Assembly: GCF_030140925.1 (NCBI RefSeq)
Contig: NZ_JARBWD010000001.1
Location: 372,001-436,000 of the forward strand
DNA length: 64,000 nucleotides
Direction of reading: 5' to 3'
DNA from: Parerythrobacter aestuarii
GTDB lineage: Bacteria; Pseudomonadota; Alphaproteobacteria; Sphingomonadales; Sphingomonadaceae
The number at the start of each line of letters is the position of its first letter. Within the stretch, counting starts at the first letter, position 1. The notes under the pieces are model-generated. The model saw nothing but the letters and a program-made list of their open reading frames with translations, ran no database searches and had not been told where the DNA came from. Positions 54,839 through 62,756 of the stretch are shown here, in pieces. Both the position numbers and the translations under genes were made by a program.

Positions 54839-56068
54839 TTACGCAGCCTGGGACACTCGCCCATTCGGCACTTGGGCTAGCAAATGATGGTAAACGCTTT
54901 GATAACGATGAACATTGCGCGCCCAGTCATGGGCAGAGGCGACGTGCTTTGCAGCGCGTTCGCGGATGGGGTCCCAGCGCTCTGGATGCGCCGCAAGATC
55001 CGCCAGCACATCGGCAATCGAGGCTGGATTGTCGGCCGGGAACAGCGTCCCGGTAATGCCGTCTTCCACCAGCTCGCGATGCCCGCCGACGTCGGATGCC
55101 GCGACGAGACGGCGTTGGGCCATTGCCTCGAGCGGCTTCAAGGGCGTGACAAGGTCGGTCAAGCGGCTGCGCTTGCGCGGATAGGCAAGGATATCGATCA
55201 GCGAATAATAGCGCTCGACCTCGCTGTGCGGAACGCGCCCGGTGAACAGGATGGCATCCGCAACCGGGCTGGCCGCAGCCTGCGCCCTGAGCGCTTTTTC
55301 CATCGGCCCGCCCCCGACCAGTAGCAGCCGGGCATCCGGTTCCTGCTCGCGAAGGAGCGGCAGGGCTGCGATCAGATCATCAAGCCCTTCGTAGTCATAG
55401 AAACTGCCGATAAATCCGATCACAGGACCGCTATCAACGCCAAGTTCGGCGGCCAGCGCTTCATCGCGCGGCAGCGGCTCGCCGAACAGCGAGAGGTCCA
55501 CGCCATTGGGAGAAAGCCCGATCTTGCCACCCGGATGCCCGCGCGCGACCAGGTCTTCGCGCAGCCCGTTGCAGATCGTGAACACCGCATCGGCCTGCGC
55601 CACGACGCGGTTCTCCAGCGCCCGTGTCAGGCGGTACTTGAACGAGCCCTCGCTTCCCGTGCCATTGCCAACGGCCGCGTCTTCCCAGAAGGCACGAATC
55701 TCGTAGACAACCGGAATGCCGAGCCGCTGCCCGGCGCGCACCGCAGCCATGCCGCACAACGCGGGCGAATGGGCGTGCAGCACGTCAGGCTGCCATTCCT
55801 GCGCCAGCGCCTCGATGGCATCGGCAAGCCGCGAGATCTCGCGGAACTCGCGTACGCCCGGCGGGCCGGTGACCTTGCCGCGGGTGCGGTGGAAGGTGAG
55901 CCCTTCGAGCTGTTCGCAATCGGGCCCGTCGGCAGAATGCCGCAAACTGGTGATTCCGCGCACCTCCATCCCCTGCGCCTGCTGGCTCTTCAGGATCGCG
56001 CGGGTGCGGAAAGTGTAGCCGCTGTGCAGCGGCAGCGAATGGTCGAGGACATGGAGGACGCGGGTCAT
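54839..56068 (-). CDS. Exosortase-A-associated glycosyltransferase (GT4, Daro_2409 type)
   Basis: A 409-residue GT-B enzyme. It begins RVLHVLDHSLPLHSGYTFRTRAIL, the hallmark start of the PEP-CTERM/exosortase-A glycosyltransferase family. Further motifs are LHAHSPALCGMAAVRAG, SPNGVDLSLFGEPL, IGFIGSFYDYEGLDDLI and YPRKRSRLTDLVTPLKPLEAMA. The family builds the polysaccharide linked with exosortase systems. The ATG at 56068 is used because it begins this signature. No exosortase or PEP-CTERM gene is in the window. It is divergent from the O-glycosylation ligase pair. Confidence 0.88.
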   Translation of the reverse strand: MTRVLHVLDHSLPLHSGYTFRTRAILKSQQAQGMEVRGITSLRHSADGPDCEQLEGLTFHRTRGKVTGPPGVREFREISRLADAIEALAQEWQPDVLHAHSPALCGMAAVRAGQRLGIPVVYEIRAFWEDAAVGNGTGSEGSFKYRLTRALENRVVAQADAVFTICNGLREDLVARGHPGGKIGLSPNGVDLSLFGEPLPRDEALAAELGVDSGPVIGFIGSFYDYEGLDDLIAALPLLREQEPDARLLLVGGGPMEKALRAQAAASPVADAILFTGRVPHSEVERYYSLIDILAYPRKRSRLTDLVTPLKPLEAMAQRRLVAASDVGGHRELVEDGITGTLFPADNPASIADVLADLAAHPERWDPIRERAAKHVASAHDWARNVHRYQSVYHHLLAQVPNGRVSQAA

Positions 56069-56179
56069 GACATGGGCGCATAACCCCAATGTGCTTAACG
56101 CCGCGTCAACTCCACCCTGCTAGGCGCGAGAAAGGATGGCGTGCCTGCGTGCGCCGCAAACAGGATACTCGCGCCCGCC

Positions 56180-56311
56180 ATGATCGACATGTTCGCCCTC
56201 CTGCTGGTGCACGGCCTGCTGTTCCTGGGCGCGTTCCGGCTCATGATGGACGATAGCGTCGACGAAGATTCCGCGCTGCATCCTGCCGAAGAGGATGGCA
56301 CGGCCGAATGA
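56180..56311 (+). CDS. 43-residue membrane micro-protein
   Basis: A short open frame, MIDMFALLLVHGLLFLGAFR... with one hydrophobic helix (about 4-22) and an acidic tail (DDSVDEDSALHPAEEDG). Its stop codon overlaps the start of the exosortase-associated ligase (ATGA), the same coupling used by real genes here. The gap from 56069 to 56179 would hold its promoter. It has no strong ribosome site, and homology could not be tested. The overlap and the single-helix-plus-acid-tail design make it a plausible real gene. Confidence 0.5.
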   Translation: MIDMFALLLVHGLLFLGAFRLMMDDSVDEDSALHPAEEDGTAE

Positions 56312-57705
56312 CCGACATCTTCTTCCTTGGCTGTTTCGGCCTGTTCATGGCGATGGGGCTGCGCCGCCCGTTCCTGTGGGTGCTCGCCTATCTGTGGATC
56401 GACCTGCTTGCCCCGCAGAAGATCGCCTTCGGCTTCTTCGCTTCGATCCCGGTGTCGCTGATCGCCTTCTGCGCAGCTTTTGGCGGCTGGTTGCTGACCG
56501 ATACGAAGAAGGGCACCCGCTTCACCCTGCGCCAGGGGCTGATGCTGTTCCTTCTGCTGTGGTGCTATTACACGCTGCAGGGTTCGGCTTTTCCCGAACC
56601 CGCCGGGACCAAATGGGACTGGGTCTGGAAATCGCTGTTCTTCGGCATCTTCCTGCCGTTCACCCTGTTTACCCGCAAGCGCATGGAAGCCGCCGCACTG
56701 ACCATCGTGCTGACGATTGCAGCAATCGTGATCTCGGGCGGCATGAAGACCGTCTTCGGCGGGGGCGGCTATGGCGTGCTGTCGCTGTTCGTGAACGACA
56801 ACAGCGGTATCTACGAAAGCTCGACCATCTCGACTGCGGCCATCGGCATCATCCCGCTGATCCTCTGGTTCACGAAGCACGGCACGGTGTTCCCACCCGA
56901 CTGGCGGGTGAAGCTGTTTGCTTGCTGCCTGATCCTCGCCTGCCTGCTGATCCCGATCGGCACTGTCTCGCGGACGGGCCTGCTGTGTATCGCGGTGCTG
57001 CTGGTGCTGGCGCTGCGCGATGTGAAGCGGCGGGCGGCCTTCATCATCGCAGGGGCGGCGCTGGGCGTGATGGCGTTGCCGTTCCTGCCGCAAAGCTATT
57101 GGGACCGGATGGCCACTATCGGCCAGGCCGATGGCGACGAGAGTGCCTCCACCCGTGTGGCGGTTTGGCAATGGACGCTCGACTATGTCGCGGAGAATCC
57201 CAAGGGCGGCGGCTTTGACGCCTACCGCGCAAACAAGTTCACATACCGGCTTCCCGTGCGCAAGGGCGAAGGCAATATGAGCTCGGTCACCTACGAGATG
57301 GTGACCGACGAAGGCCGCGCCTATCATTCAGCCTTCTTCGAAGTGCTGGGCGAGCAGGGCTACCTCGGCTTCCTCGCGTGGATCTGGCTGCACCTGCTGG
57401 GCCTGTGGCAGATGGAGAAGATTCGCCGCCGCTGGAAGACCCGCACCGGGGATGGCGAGCAATGGCAGGCACCGTTGGCGACAGCGCTGCAATATGCGCA
57501 GATCATCTACCTGGTCGGGGCGGCGTTCCAGGGCATTGCCTACCAGCCCTTCATCATGATGCTGATCGGTTTGCAGATCGCCTTCTATACCTATTGCAAC
57601 CGGCTCGATTCGCCCGGCCACGTGCCGATCGGCGAGCGGCTGAAGGATGGTCCCCTGCCACAAGCCAAGCAGGACGTAGCGGCAAGCCGCCCCGCATTGC
57701 GCTAA
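56308..57705 (+). CDS. Putative O-glycosylation ligase, exosortase-A-associated
   Basis: A 465-residue integral membrane protein with about 11 hydrophobic segments. The start MTDIFFLGCFGLFMAMGLRRPFLWVLAYLWIDLLAPQ (quoted as its first LRRPFLWVLAYLWIDL unit) and the block YHSAFFEVLGEQGYLGFLAWIWLHL fit the exosortase-A O-ligase family, related to O-antigen ligases. It would attach or polymerise the glycan on the periplasmic side. It is translated from the ATGA overlap with the micro-protein. The last 40 residues are polar. Confidence 0.88.
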   Translation: MTDIFFLGCFGLFMAMGLRRPFLWVLAYLWIDLLAPQKIAFGFFASIPVSLIAFCAAFGGWLLTDTKKGTRFTLRQGLMLFLLLWCYYTLQGSAFPEPAGTKWDWVWKSLFFGIFLPFTLFTRKRMEAAALTIVLTIAAIVISGGMKTVFGGGGYGVLSLFVNDNSGIYESSTISTAAIGIIPLILWFTKHGTVFPPDWRVKLFACCLILACLLIPIGTVSRTGLLCIAVLLVLALRDVKRRAAFIIAGAALGVMALPFLPQSYWDRMATIGQADGDESASTRVAVWQWTLDYVAENPKGGGFDAYRANKFTYRLPVRKGEGNMSSVTYEMVTDEGRAYHSAFFEVLGEQGYLGFLAWIWLHLLGLWQMEKIRRRWKTRTGDGEQWQAPLATALQYAQIIYLVGAAFQGIAYQPFIMMLIGLQIAFYTYCNRLDSPGHVPIGERLKDGPLPQAKQDVAASRPALR

Positions 57706-57786
57706 GCCCCGCTATCCGCCATGAACACGCGCAATCGGCGCGCCGTTCAAGGAGTCGCGCCACCAACGCGACCAGGAGGATATGCA

Positions 57787-58236
57787 ATGAGCCCGCAGGA
57801 TCTTGCCGCCAAGACAGGCGAAGTTATCGGCACCAGCGAATGGGTCGAGATGACTCAGGAAAAGGTCAACATGTTCGCCGATGCCACCGGTGACCACCAG
57901 TTCATCCATATCGATGAAGAGAAGGCCAAGCTGACGCCGTTCGGCGGCACCATCGTGCACGGTTTCATGACCCTGTCGATGATCCCCTATCTCGGTGCCA
58001 ACAGCTCTACACCCAAGATCGACGGGGTGAAGATGGGCGTGAACTACGGGGGCAACAAGACCCGTTTCATCAGCCCTGTCCGTGTCGGCAAGCGCATTCG
58101 CGGCCACTGGAAGCTGCTCGAAATGATCGAGAAGCGTCCCGGCCAGTGGCAGCAGACCTGCGAGATCACCATCGAGATCGAAGGCGAGGAAAAGCCCGCG
58201 CTGATCTGCGAGTGGATCACCCAACTGTTCGTCTGA
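57787..58236 (+). CDS. MaoC family (R)-specific enoyl-CoA hydratase-like protein
   Basis: A 149-residue hot-dog-fold enzyme. The catalytic Asp/His pair is in ATGDHQFIHIDEEKAK, and the glycine-rich GGTIVHGFMTLSMIP follows. This is the hydratase-2 motif, giving (R)-3-hydroxyacyl-CoA from enoyl-CoA. AGGAGGA lies directly upstream with 6-base spacing to the ATG at 57787. It is followed by thiolase at 70 bp, so a beta-oxidation or PHA-monomer role is likely. Confidence 0.87.
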   Translation: MSPQDLAAKTGEVIGTSEWVEMTQEKVNMFADATGDHQFIHIDEEKAKLTPFGGTIVHGFMTLSMIPYLGANSSTPKIDGVKMGVNYGGNKTRFISPVRVGKRIRGHWKLLEMIEKRPGQWQQTCEITIEIEGEEKPALICEWITQLFV

Positions 58237-58305
58237 ACCCAAATACGACGTTTCGCTTCCTCCCCAGCTGAGACGTAACGCAACACATTTTCAAAGGAGC
58301 TCGCC

Positions 58306-59484
58306 ATGCGCGACGCAGTAATCGTTTCCACCGCCCGTACCCCCATCGGCCGCGCCTACAAGGGCGGCTTCAACGCCACTCCCGGTGCCACGCTTGGTTC
58401 CTATTCGCTGGCACCCGCTGTCGAGCGCGCCGGCATCGAAGGCGGCGAGATCGACGATGTGGTGTGGGGCTGCGTCCTCACCCAGGGCACCCAGTCAGGC
58501 AATATCGCGCGCCAGGTTGCTCTGCGTGCTGGTCTCCCGGTCAGCGTCGCCGCGCAGACCATCGACCGCCAGTGCTCCAGCGGCCTGATGGCGATCAGCA
58601 CGGCGGCCAAGCAGATCATCGTCGACAACATGGATATCGTCGTCGGCGGCGGGCAGGACTCGATCTCGATGGTCCAGACCCCGGAAATGCGCGTCGCACC
58701 CGATCGCTCGCTGATCGCGATGCACAAGGACGTCTACATGCCGATGCTGCAGACCGCCGAGACGGTCGCCGAGCGTTATGGCATCAGCCGCGAAGCGCAG
58801 GACGAATACGCGCTGCAATCGCAGATGCGCACCGCTGCCGGGCAGGAAGCAGGCAAGTTCGACGACGAGATCGTTCCGGTCACCACCACCATGGGGGTGA
58901 AGGACAAGGAAACCGGCGAAGTCTCGATGGTCGAAACCACGATCACCAAGGACGAAGGCAACCGTCCTTCGACCACGCTCGAAGGCCTGCAGGCGCTGCA
59001 GCCGGTGATGGGTCCGGGCAAGGTCATCACTGCCGGTAACGCTTCGCAGCTGTCGGACGGTTCCTCGGCTTCGGTCCTGATGGAAGCCAAGGTTGCGGAA
59101 AAGAAGGGCCTCCAGCCGCTTGGCCGCTATGTCGGCATGGCCGCTGCCGGTACCGAGCCCGATGAAATGGGCATCGGCCCGGTCTTCGCCATCCCCAAGC
59201 TGCTCAAGCAGACCGGGGTCAAGATGGAAGACGTCGGCCTGTGGGAATTGAACGAAGCCTTCGCGGTGCAGGTGCTCTATTGCCGTGACAAGCTCGGCAT
59301 CGACAACGACATCCTCAACGTCAACGGCGGCTCGATCTCGATTGGCCACCCCTATGGCATGACCGGCGCGCGCTGCGTCGGTCACGCGTTGATCGAAGGC
59401 AAGCGTCGCGGTGCCAAGTACGTGGTCGTGACCATGTGCGTCGGCGGCGGCATGGGCGCTGCCGGCATGTTCGAGGTGTTCTAA
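58306..59484 (+). CDS. Acetyl-CoA C-acyltransferase (thiolase)
   Basis: A 392-residue thiolase that either cleaves 3-ketoacyl-CoA or condenses two acyl-CoAs. The nucleophile Cys is in [14 protein letters not shown], the His in [10 protein letters not shown], and the second Cys in [10 protein letters not shown]. Degradative and biosynthetic forms cannot be separated by eye; the acetoacetyl-CoA type (PhaA-like) is possible as phaB and phaZ are in the window. CAAAGGAG is 8 bases upstream. Confidence 0.92.
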   Translation: MRDAVIVSTARTPIGRAYKGGFNATPGATLGSYSLAPAVERAGIEGGEIDDVVWGCVLTQGTQSGNIARQVALRAGLPVSVAAQTIDRQCSSGLMAISTAAKQIIVDNMDIVVGGGQDSISMVQTPEMRVAPDRSLIAMHKDVYMPMLQTAETVAERYGISREAQDEYALQSQMRTAAGQEAGKFDDEIVPVTTTMGVKDKETGEVSMVETTITKDEGNRPSTTLEGLQALQPVMGPGKVITAGNASQLSDGSSASVLMEAKVAEKKGLQPLGRYVGMAAAGTEPDEMGIGPVFAIPKLLKQTGVKMEDVGLWELNEAFAVQVLYCRDKLGIDNDILNVNGGSISIGHPYGMTGARCVGHALIEGKRRGAKYVVVTMCVGGGMGAAGMFEVF

Positions 59485-59519
59485 TTCACCTCAAGCAACC
59501 TCGCATCGAGCCGCTCGAC

Positions 59520-60065
59520 ATGGAGCGGCTCGACGAGGCGCAGGCCGAAGTGCTGGCGCCGTTCGCCGATCCTGCCAACAAGGTCGGCGGCGGCACCGTC
59601 CTCAACATCTTCCGCACGCTGGCGCATGCGCCCAAGGCGCTCAAGGCGTTCCTCGGCTGGGGCAATTACATCCTCAGCCGCCGGAATGCGCTGCCCGAGC
59701 GCGAGCGCGAGATCGTGATCCTGCGGACCGGCTGGCTGTGCAAGTCAGGCTATGAATTCGCCCAGCATACCAGGATCGGCAAAGCCTGCGGGCTGAGCGA
59801 TGACGAAATCGCCCGCATCAAGGCCGGACCCGATGCTGCAGGCTGGACCCCGCTCGAAGCCGCCATGTTGCGCGCGGCGGACGAGCTGGTGGCGGATCAC
59901 TTCGTGTCGCAACCGACCTGGGACGCGCTGGCGGAACTGGGCGACAAGGGTCGTATGGATGTCGTATTCACCGTCGGCCAGTACACCCAGGTCTCGATGA
60001 TGCTGAACAGCTTCGGCATCCAGCTCGAGAGTGGCGACATGGCCGATCCGGACTTTCTGCCATGA
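59520..60065 (+). CDS. Carboxymuconolactone decarboxylase family protein (AhpD-like)
   Basis: A helical protein of at least 181 residues. The region REREIVILRTGWLCKSGYEFAQHTRIG carries the family Cys (a single Cys, not the CxxC of AhpD) and the conserved His. The start is uncertain. ATG 59520 is the first ATG after the thiolase, but homologous-looking residues (RIEPLD) precede it in frame with no common start codon. GTG 59436 lies inside the thiolase gene, and ATT 59484 follows GAGGTG and overlaps the thiolase TAA. The stop overlaps the next gene (ATGA). Confidence 0.78.
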   Translation: MERLDEAQAEVLAPFADPANKVGGGTVLNIFRTLAHAPKALKAFLGWGNYILSRRNALPEREREIVILRTGWLCKSGYEFAQHTRIGKACGLSDDEIARIKAGPDAAGWTPLEAAMLRAADELVADHFVSQPTWDALAELGDKGRMDVVFTVGQYTQVSMMLNSFGIQLESGDMADPDFLP

Positions 60066-60658
60066 GGCATTTGGTGCTGCTTTCGGCTGCGCTGCTGGCG
60101 CTGGCAGGCTGCGGGACTGAACCTGCGGATGCCCCCGATCAAAGTGGCCCGGGGGAGGCTCCCGTCGCAACCGGGGAACCACAAGCGCCGACGGGCTTCG
60201 CCTCAGTCTATACCGACCTCGATCTCGACAGCTGCGAGCTGCTGGAGCTGGAAACCGAGCAAGGTAGCAGCGCCAGCTGGCGCTGCCCCGGTTTTGGCGA
60301 CACGCCGCTGCTGGTCGAGGAAGGCGATGGCCGGTTCGACCTCGATGCCGGGGTGGATGACAGCGGGTTCCAGACCATCGGAGCCTTCAACGACCTCAAC
60401 GACACCATCGAATGGCGTCTCCTCGACGGCCAGCCCGTCGCGGTGATTTTCCGCTACCGCGACGTCTCGATGGAAACCAAGGGGCGCACGGTCCTCGCGG
60501 TCGAGAAGGTCGGCCGGCAAGGCGCACCCGGTTGCCGGATGGCGCAGATCGCCGGCAACACCCCCGAAGCCAACCAACGGGCTCGAGATTTTGCCGATGC
60601 GGCGGTGGATTTCTCCTGCGGAACCAGCGAGATGGCACTGGTCGGCGAGGCCCGCTAA
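60062..60658 (+). CDS. Predicted lipoprotein of unknown function
   Basis: A 198-residue protein with a short signal peptide and lipobox ALAGC (Cys17). A Pro/Gly/acid-rich linker follows. The body has two regions of beta pattern (SVYTDLDLDSCELLELE, WRCPGFGDTPLLVEE) and four further Cys suggesting disulfides in the periplasm. No family is recognised. It is coupled to the upstream gene by overlap. Confidence 0.68.
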   Translation: MRHLVLLSAALLALAGCGTEPADAPDQSGPGEAPVATGEPQAPTGFASVYTDLDLDSCELLELETEQGSSASWRCPGFGDTPLLVEEGDGRFDLDAGVDDSGFQTIGAFNDLNDTIEWRLLDGQPVAVIFRYRDVSMETKGRTVLAVEKVGRQGAPGCRMAQIAGNTPEANQRARDFADAAVDFSCGTSEMALVGEAR

Positions 60659-60715
60659 CCCCTTGCCAATCCTTCCCTGCGCGCGCATCCTGTGGCCTGA
60701 GGGGGGACGCGGCAC

Positions 60716-61327
60716 ATGGGTATCATGGAAATCATCGGCATTGCGGGCAGCGTCAGCCTGCTGTCGGGCTGGCGGCTTTACCTGAGCATCCTTGCCACCG
60801 GCATCGCCATGCGCGCCGGCGTGGTGCCGCTACCCGAACATCTCGAAAGCCTCAGCGTCCTCGCCAATCCCTGGGTGATGGGCATCGCAGCCTTCGCCGC
60901 ACTGTGCGAATTCTTCGCCGACAAGGTGATGTGGCTCGATTCGATCTGGGACACGGTCCACACCTTCATTCGCCCGGTTGGAGGTGCGCTGCTGGCGCTA
61001 GCAATCATCGACCCGTCCGACCCGGCGACGCAGGTGGTCGCTTTCATCCTCGGCGGCGGGGCCAGCTTCTTCGCCCATGGCGGCAAGGCCAGCGCGCGGG
61101 CGGTGGTCAACACATCGCCTGAGCCCGTCAGCAATGTTGCTGTCTCGACGGTCGAAGACGTGGCGACCGTGGGGCTGCTCTACCTCGCCTATGAACACCC
61201 CATCGCGGCCGGCGTGATCGCGCTGGTGCTGCTGGCGCTGGTCGTCGCCCTGCTGCTGTGGGCGCGGCGGGTGATCAAGCGCATCTTCCTGCGTGTGCCC
61301 AAGGTGGAGCGCCCGAGCGGACCCTGA
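60716..61327 (+). CDS. DUF4126 domain membrane protein
   Basis: A 203-residue membrane protein. The start IGIAGSVSLLSGWRLYLSILATGIAMRAGVVPLPEHL and the FFADKVMWLDSIWDTVHTFIRPVGGALLA block are typical of DUF4126. About five helices are seen, with a basic C-terminal tail after the last (RRVIKRIFLRVPKVER). Function is unknown for the family. A GGGGGGAC stretch upstream may act as the ribosome site. It is convergent with phaZ at a 5-bp gap. Confidence 0.85.
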   Translation: MGIMEIIGIAGSVSLLSGWRLYLSILATGIAMRAGVVPLPEHLESLSVLANPWVMGIAAFAALCEFFADKVMWLDSIWDTVHTFIRPVGGALLALAIIDPSDPATQVVAFILGGGASFFAHGGKASARAVVNTSPEPVSNVAVSTVEDVATVGLLYLAYEHPIAAGVIALVLLALVVALLLWARRVIKRIFLRVPKVERPSGP

Positions 61328-61332
61328 TTGCC

Positions 61333-62580
61333 TCAGCCGTGATCGGCACGGTGTTCGGCGATGAACTCCTCGACCACCGGGGCGATCGTGCCGCGCCACT
61401 TGCTGCCATTGAAGATGCCGTAATGCCCGGCGCCTTCGGCCATGTAGTAGCGCTTCCTGGCATCGGCGAGATTGTCGGTCAGCTTGAGCGCAGCCTTGGT
61501 CTGCCCCAGCCCCGAGATATCGTCGCGCTCGCCTTCGATAGCCAACAGCGCGGTGTCCGTGATGGCGTCGAGATCGACCAGCTCGCCGCGATGCCTGAAG
61601 GTGCCGTTGGGAATGGCGTGGGTCTGGAACACTTCCTCGACCGTCTGCAGGTAGAATTCCGCCGTCATGTCGCACACGCTGCGGTATTCGTCGTAGAAAT
61701 CCTTGGTCGCCTGCGCGCTTGCCTCATCGCCTACGGTGAGATGCTTGAACATCTCGTAGTGGCTCATCATGTGGCTGCCCAGATTCATGCTCATGAAGCT
61801 CGCCAGTTGCATGAAGCCGGGATAGACCTTGCGGCCCGCGCCCGGGTAATTCATCGGCACGGTTGCGATCACAGTCTGGCGGAACCAGCTGATCGGGCGC
61901 TCCATGGCCAAATCGTTGACCGAGGTCGGGCTCTCGCGGGTGTCGATCGGGCCGCCCATCATGGTCAGCGTCGCCGGGCGGAACGGATCCTTGCGCGCAT
62001 TCATCAGCGCTGTCGCGGCAAAGGCCGGGACAGAAGGCTGGCACACCGCCATCATATGCGCACGGCCACCGGTGGCATCGGGGCCGATATGGTCGAGGAA
62101 TTCGACGATGTAATCGATGTAGTCGTCGAGATCGAACTGCCCGGCGCTGGTCGGCACCATCCGGGCGTCGGCCCAGTCGGTGATATAGACCACGCAGCTT
62201 TCGACCATCCGTTCGACCGTGCCGCGCAGCAGCGTGGCATAGTGCCCGCTCATCGGGGCGACGATCAGCAGCGAAGGGGCGTCTTCGGGCAGGTCGTCGC
62301 GGGTGAAACGGAGCAGGTCGCCGAACGGCTTGCTCAGGACGCGGGCTTCGCGGACCACGAAGGGTGCGCCGTCGACTTCGACCATTTCGATTCCGAACTT
62401 CGGCTTGCCACGATCCTGCGCGGCATGGGCGAACACGTCGAGCGCACTCGCGGCGATCGGGCCGAGACCGGTGTAAGATATCGGGTTGGCCGGGTTCGCC
62501 AGCCACTCGGCCGAAATCGAAGCCAGCGAGCTGGCGCTGTGAAGCCACGAGCGCTGCAGCTCATAAGCATGGTAAAGCAA
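61333..62580 (-). CDS. phaZ: Intracellular polyhydroxyalkanoate depolymerase
   Basis: A 415-residue enzyme that mobilises stored PHB. The N-terminus MLYHAYELQRSWL and PISYTGLGPI are typical of PhaZ1-type intracellular depolymerases. The catalytic Cys180 is in AVCQPSVPA, near the position of Cys183 in the Cupriavidus enzyme. Asp/His members of the triad lie further on, the His in GHYGIFNG. The start is TTG 62580 with AGGGGAA 5-6 bases upstream; no ATG exists at the family start. The promoter region holds a PhaR-like palindrome. Confidence 0.9.
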   Translation of the reverse strand: MLYHAYELQRSWLHSASSLASISAEWLANPANPISYTGLGPIAASALDVFAHAAQDRGKPKFGIEMVEVDGAPFVVREARVLSKPFGDLLRFTRDDLPEDAPSLLIVAPMSGHYATLLRGTVERMVESCVVYITDWADARMVPTSAGQFDLDDYIDYIVEFLDHIGPDATGGRAHMMAVCQPSVPAFAATALMNARKDPFRPATLTMMGGPIDTRESPTSVNDLAMERPISWFRQTVIATVPMNYPGAGRKVYPGFMQLASFMSMNLGSHMMSHYEMFKHLTVGDEASAQATKDFYDEYRSVCDMTAEFYLQTVEEVFQTHAIPNGTFRHRGELVDLDAITDTALLAIEGERDDISGLGQTKAALKLTDNLADARKRYYMAEGAGHYGIFNGSKWRGTIAPVVEEFIAEHRADHG

Positions 62581-62667
62581 TGCGTTTCCCCTGCGCGGGA
62601 GCTCTCCGGCTCCCCTGATGGGCTCTCCCGGCCCTTGATTGCGCAAGTTGTGAACCCAATTTATGCG

Positions 62668-62682
62668 TTGTGCAATGCACAA
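62668..62682. promoter_or_regulatory. PhaR-like operator in the phaZ promoter
   Basis: TTGTGCAATGCACAA is a perfect 15-base palindrome (7-bp arms, one central base). It includes TGCAATGCACAA, which matches the PhaR consensus TGCRNYGCASMA I recall from Bradyrhizobium. A smaller palindrome, TTGCGCAA (62639-62646), is 22 bp closer to phaZ. It lies about 90 bp upstream of phaZ and 75 bp upstream of the ABC gene, so it could serve either. Confidence 0.5.
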
Positions 62683-62756
62683 TTGCGGATTGATGGCCAG
62701 AATTGACACGACGTGCTGTGGATTTTGCCGTTGCAACCGACTAGGCGCGAAGGCGA

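Noticed and set aside
56095..57327. Minus-strand frame of 410 codons over the O-glycosylation ligase
   Set aside because: His/Gln/Arg-rich antisense sequence typical of a shadow; the plus strand has clear membrane segments.
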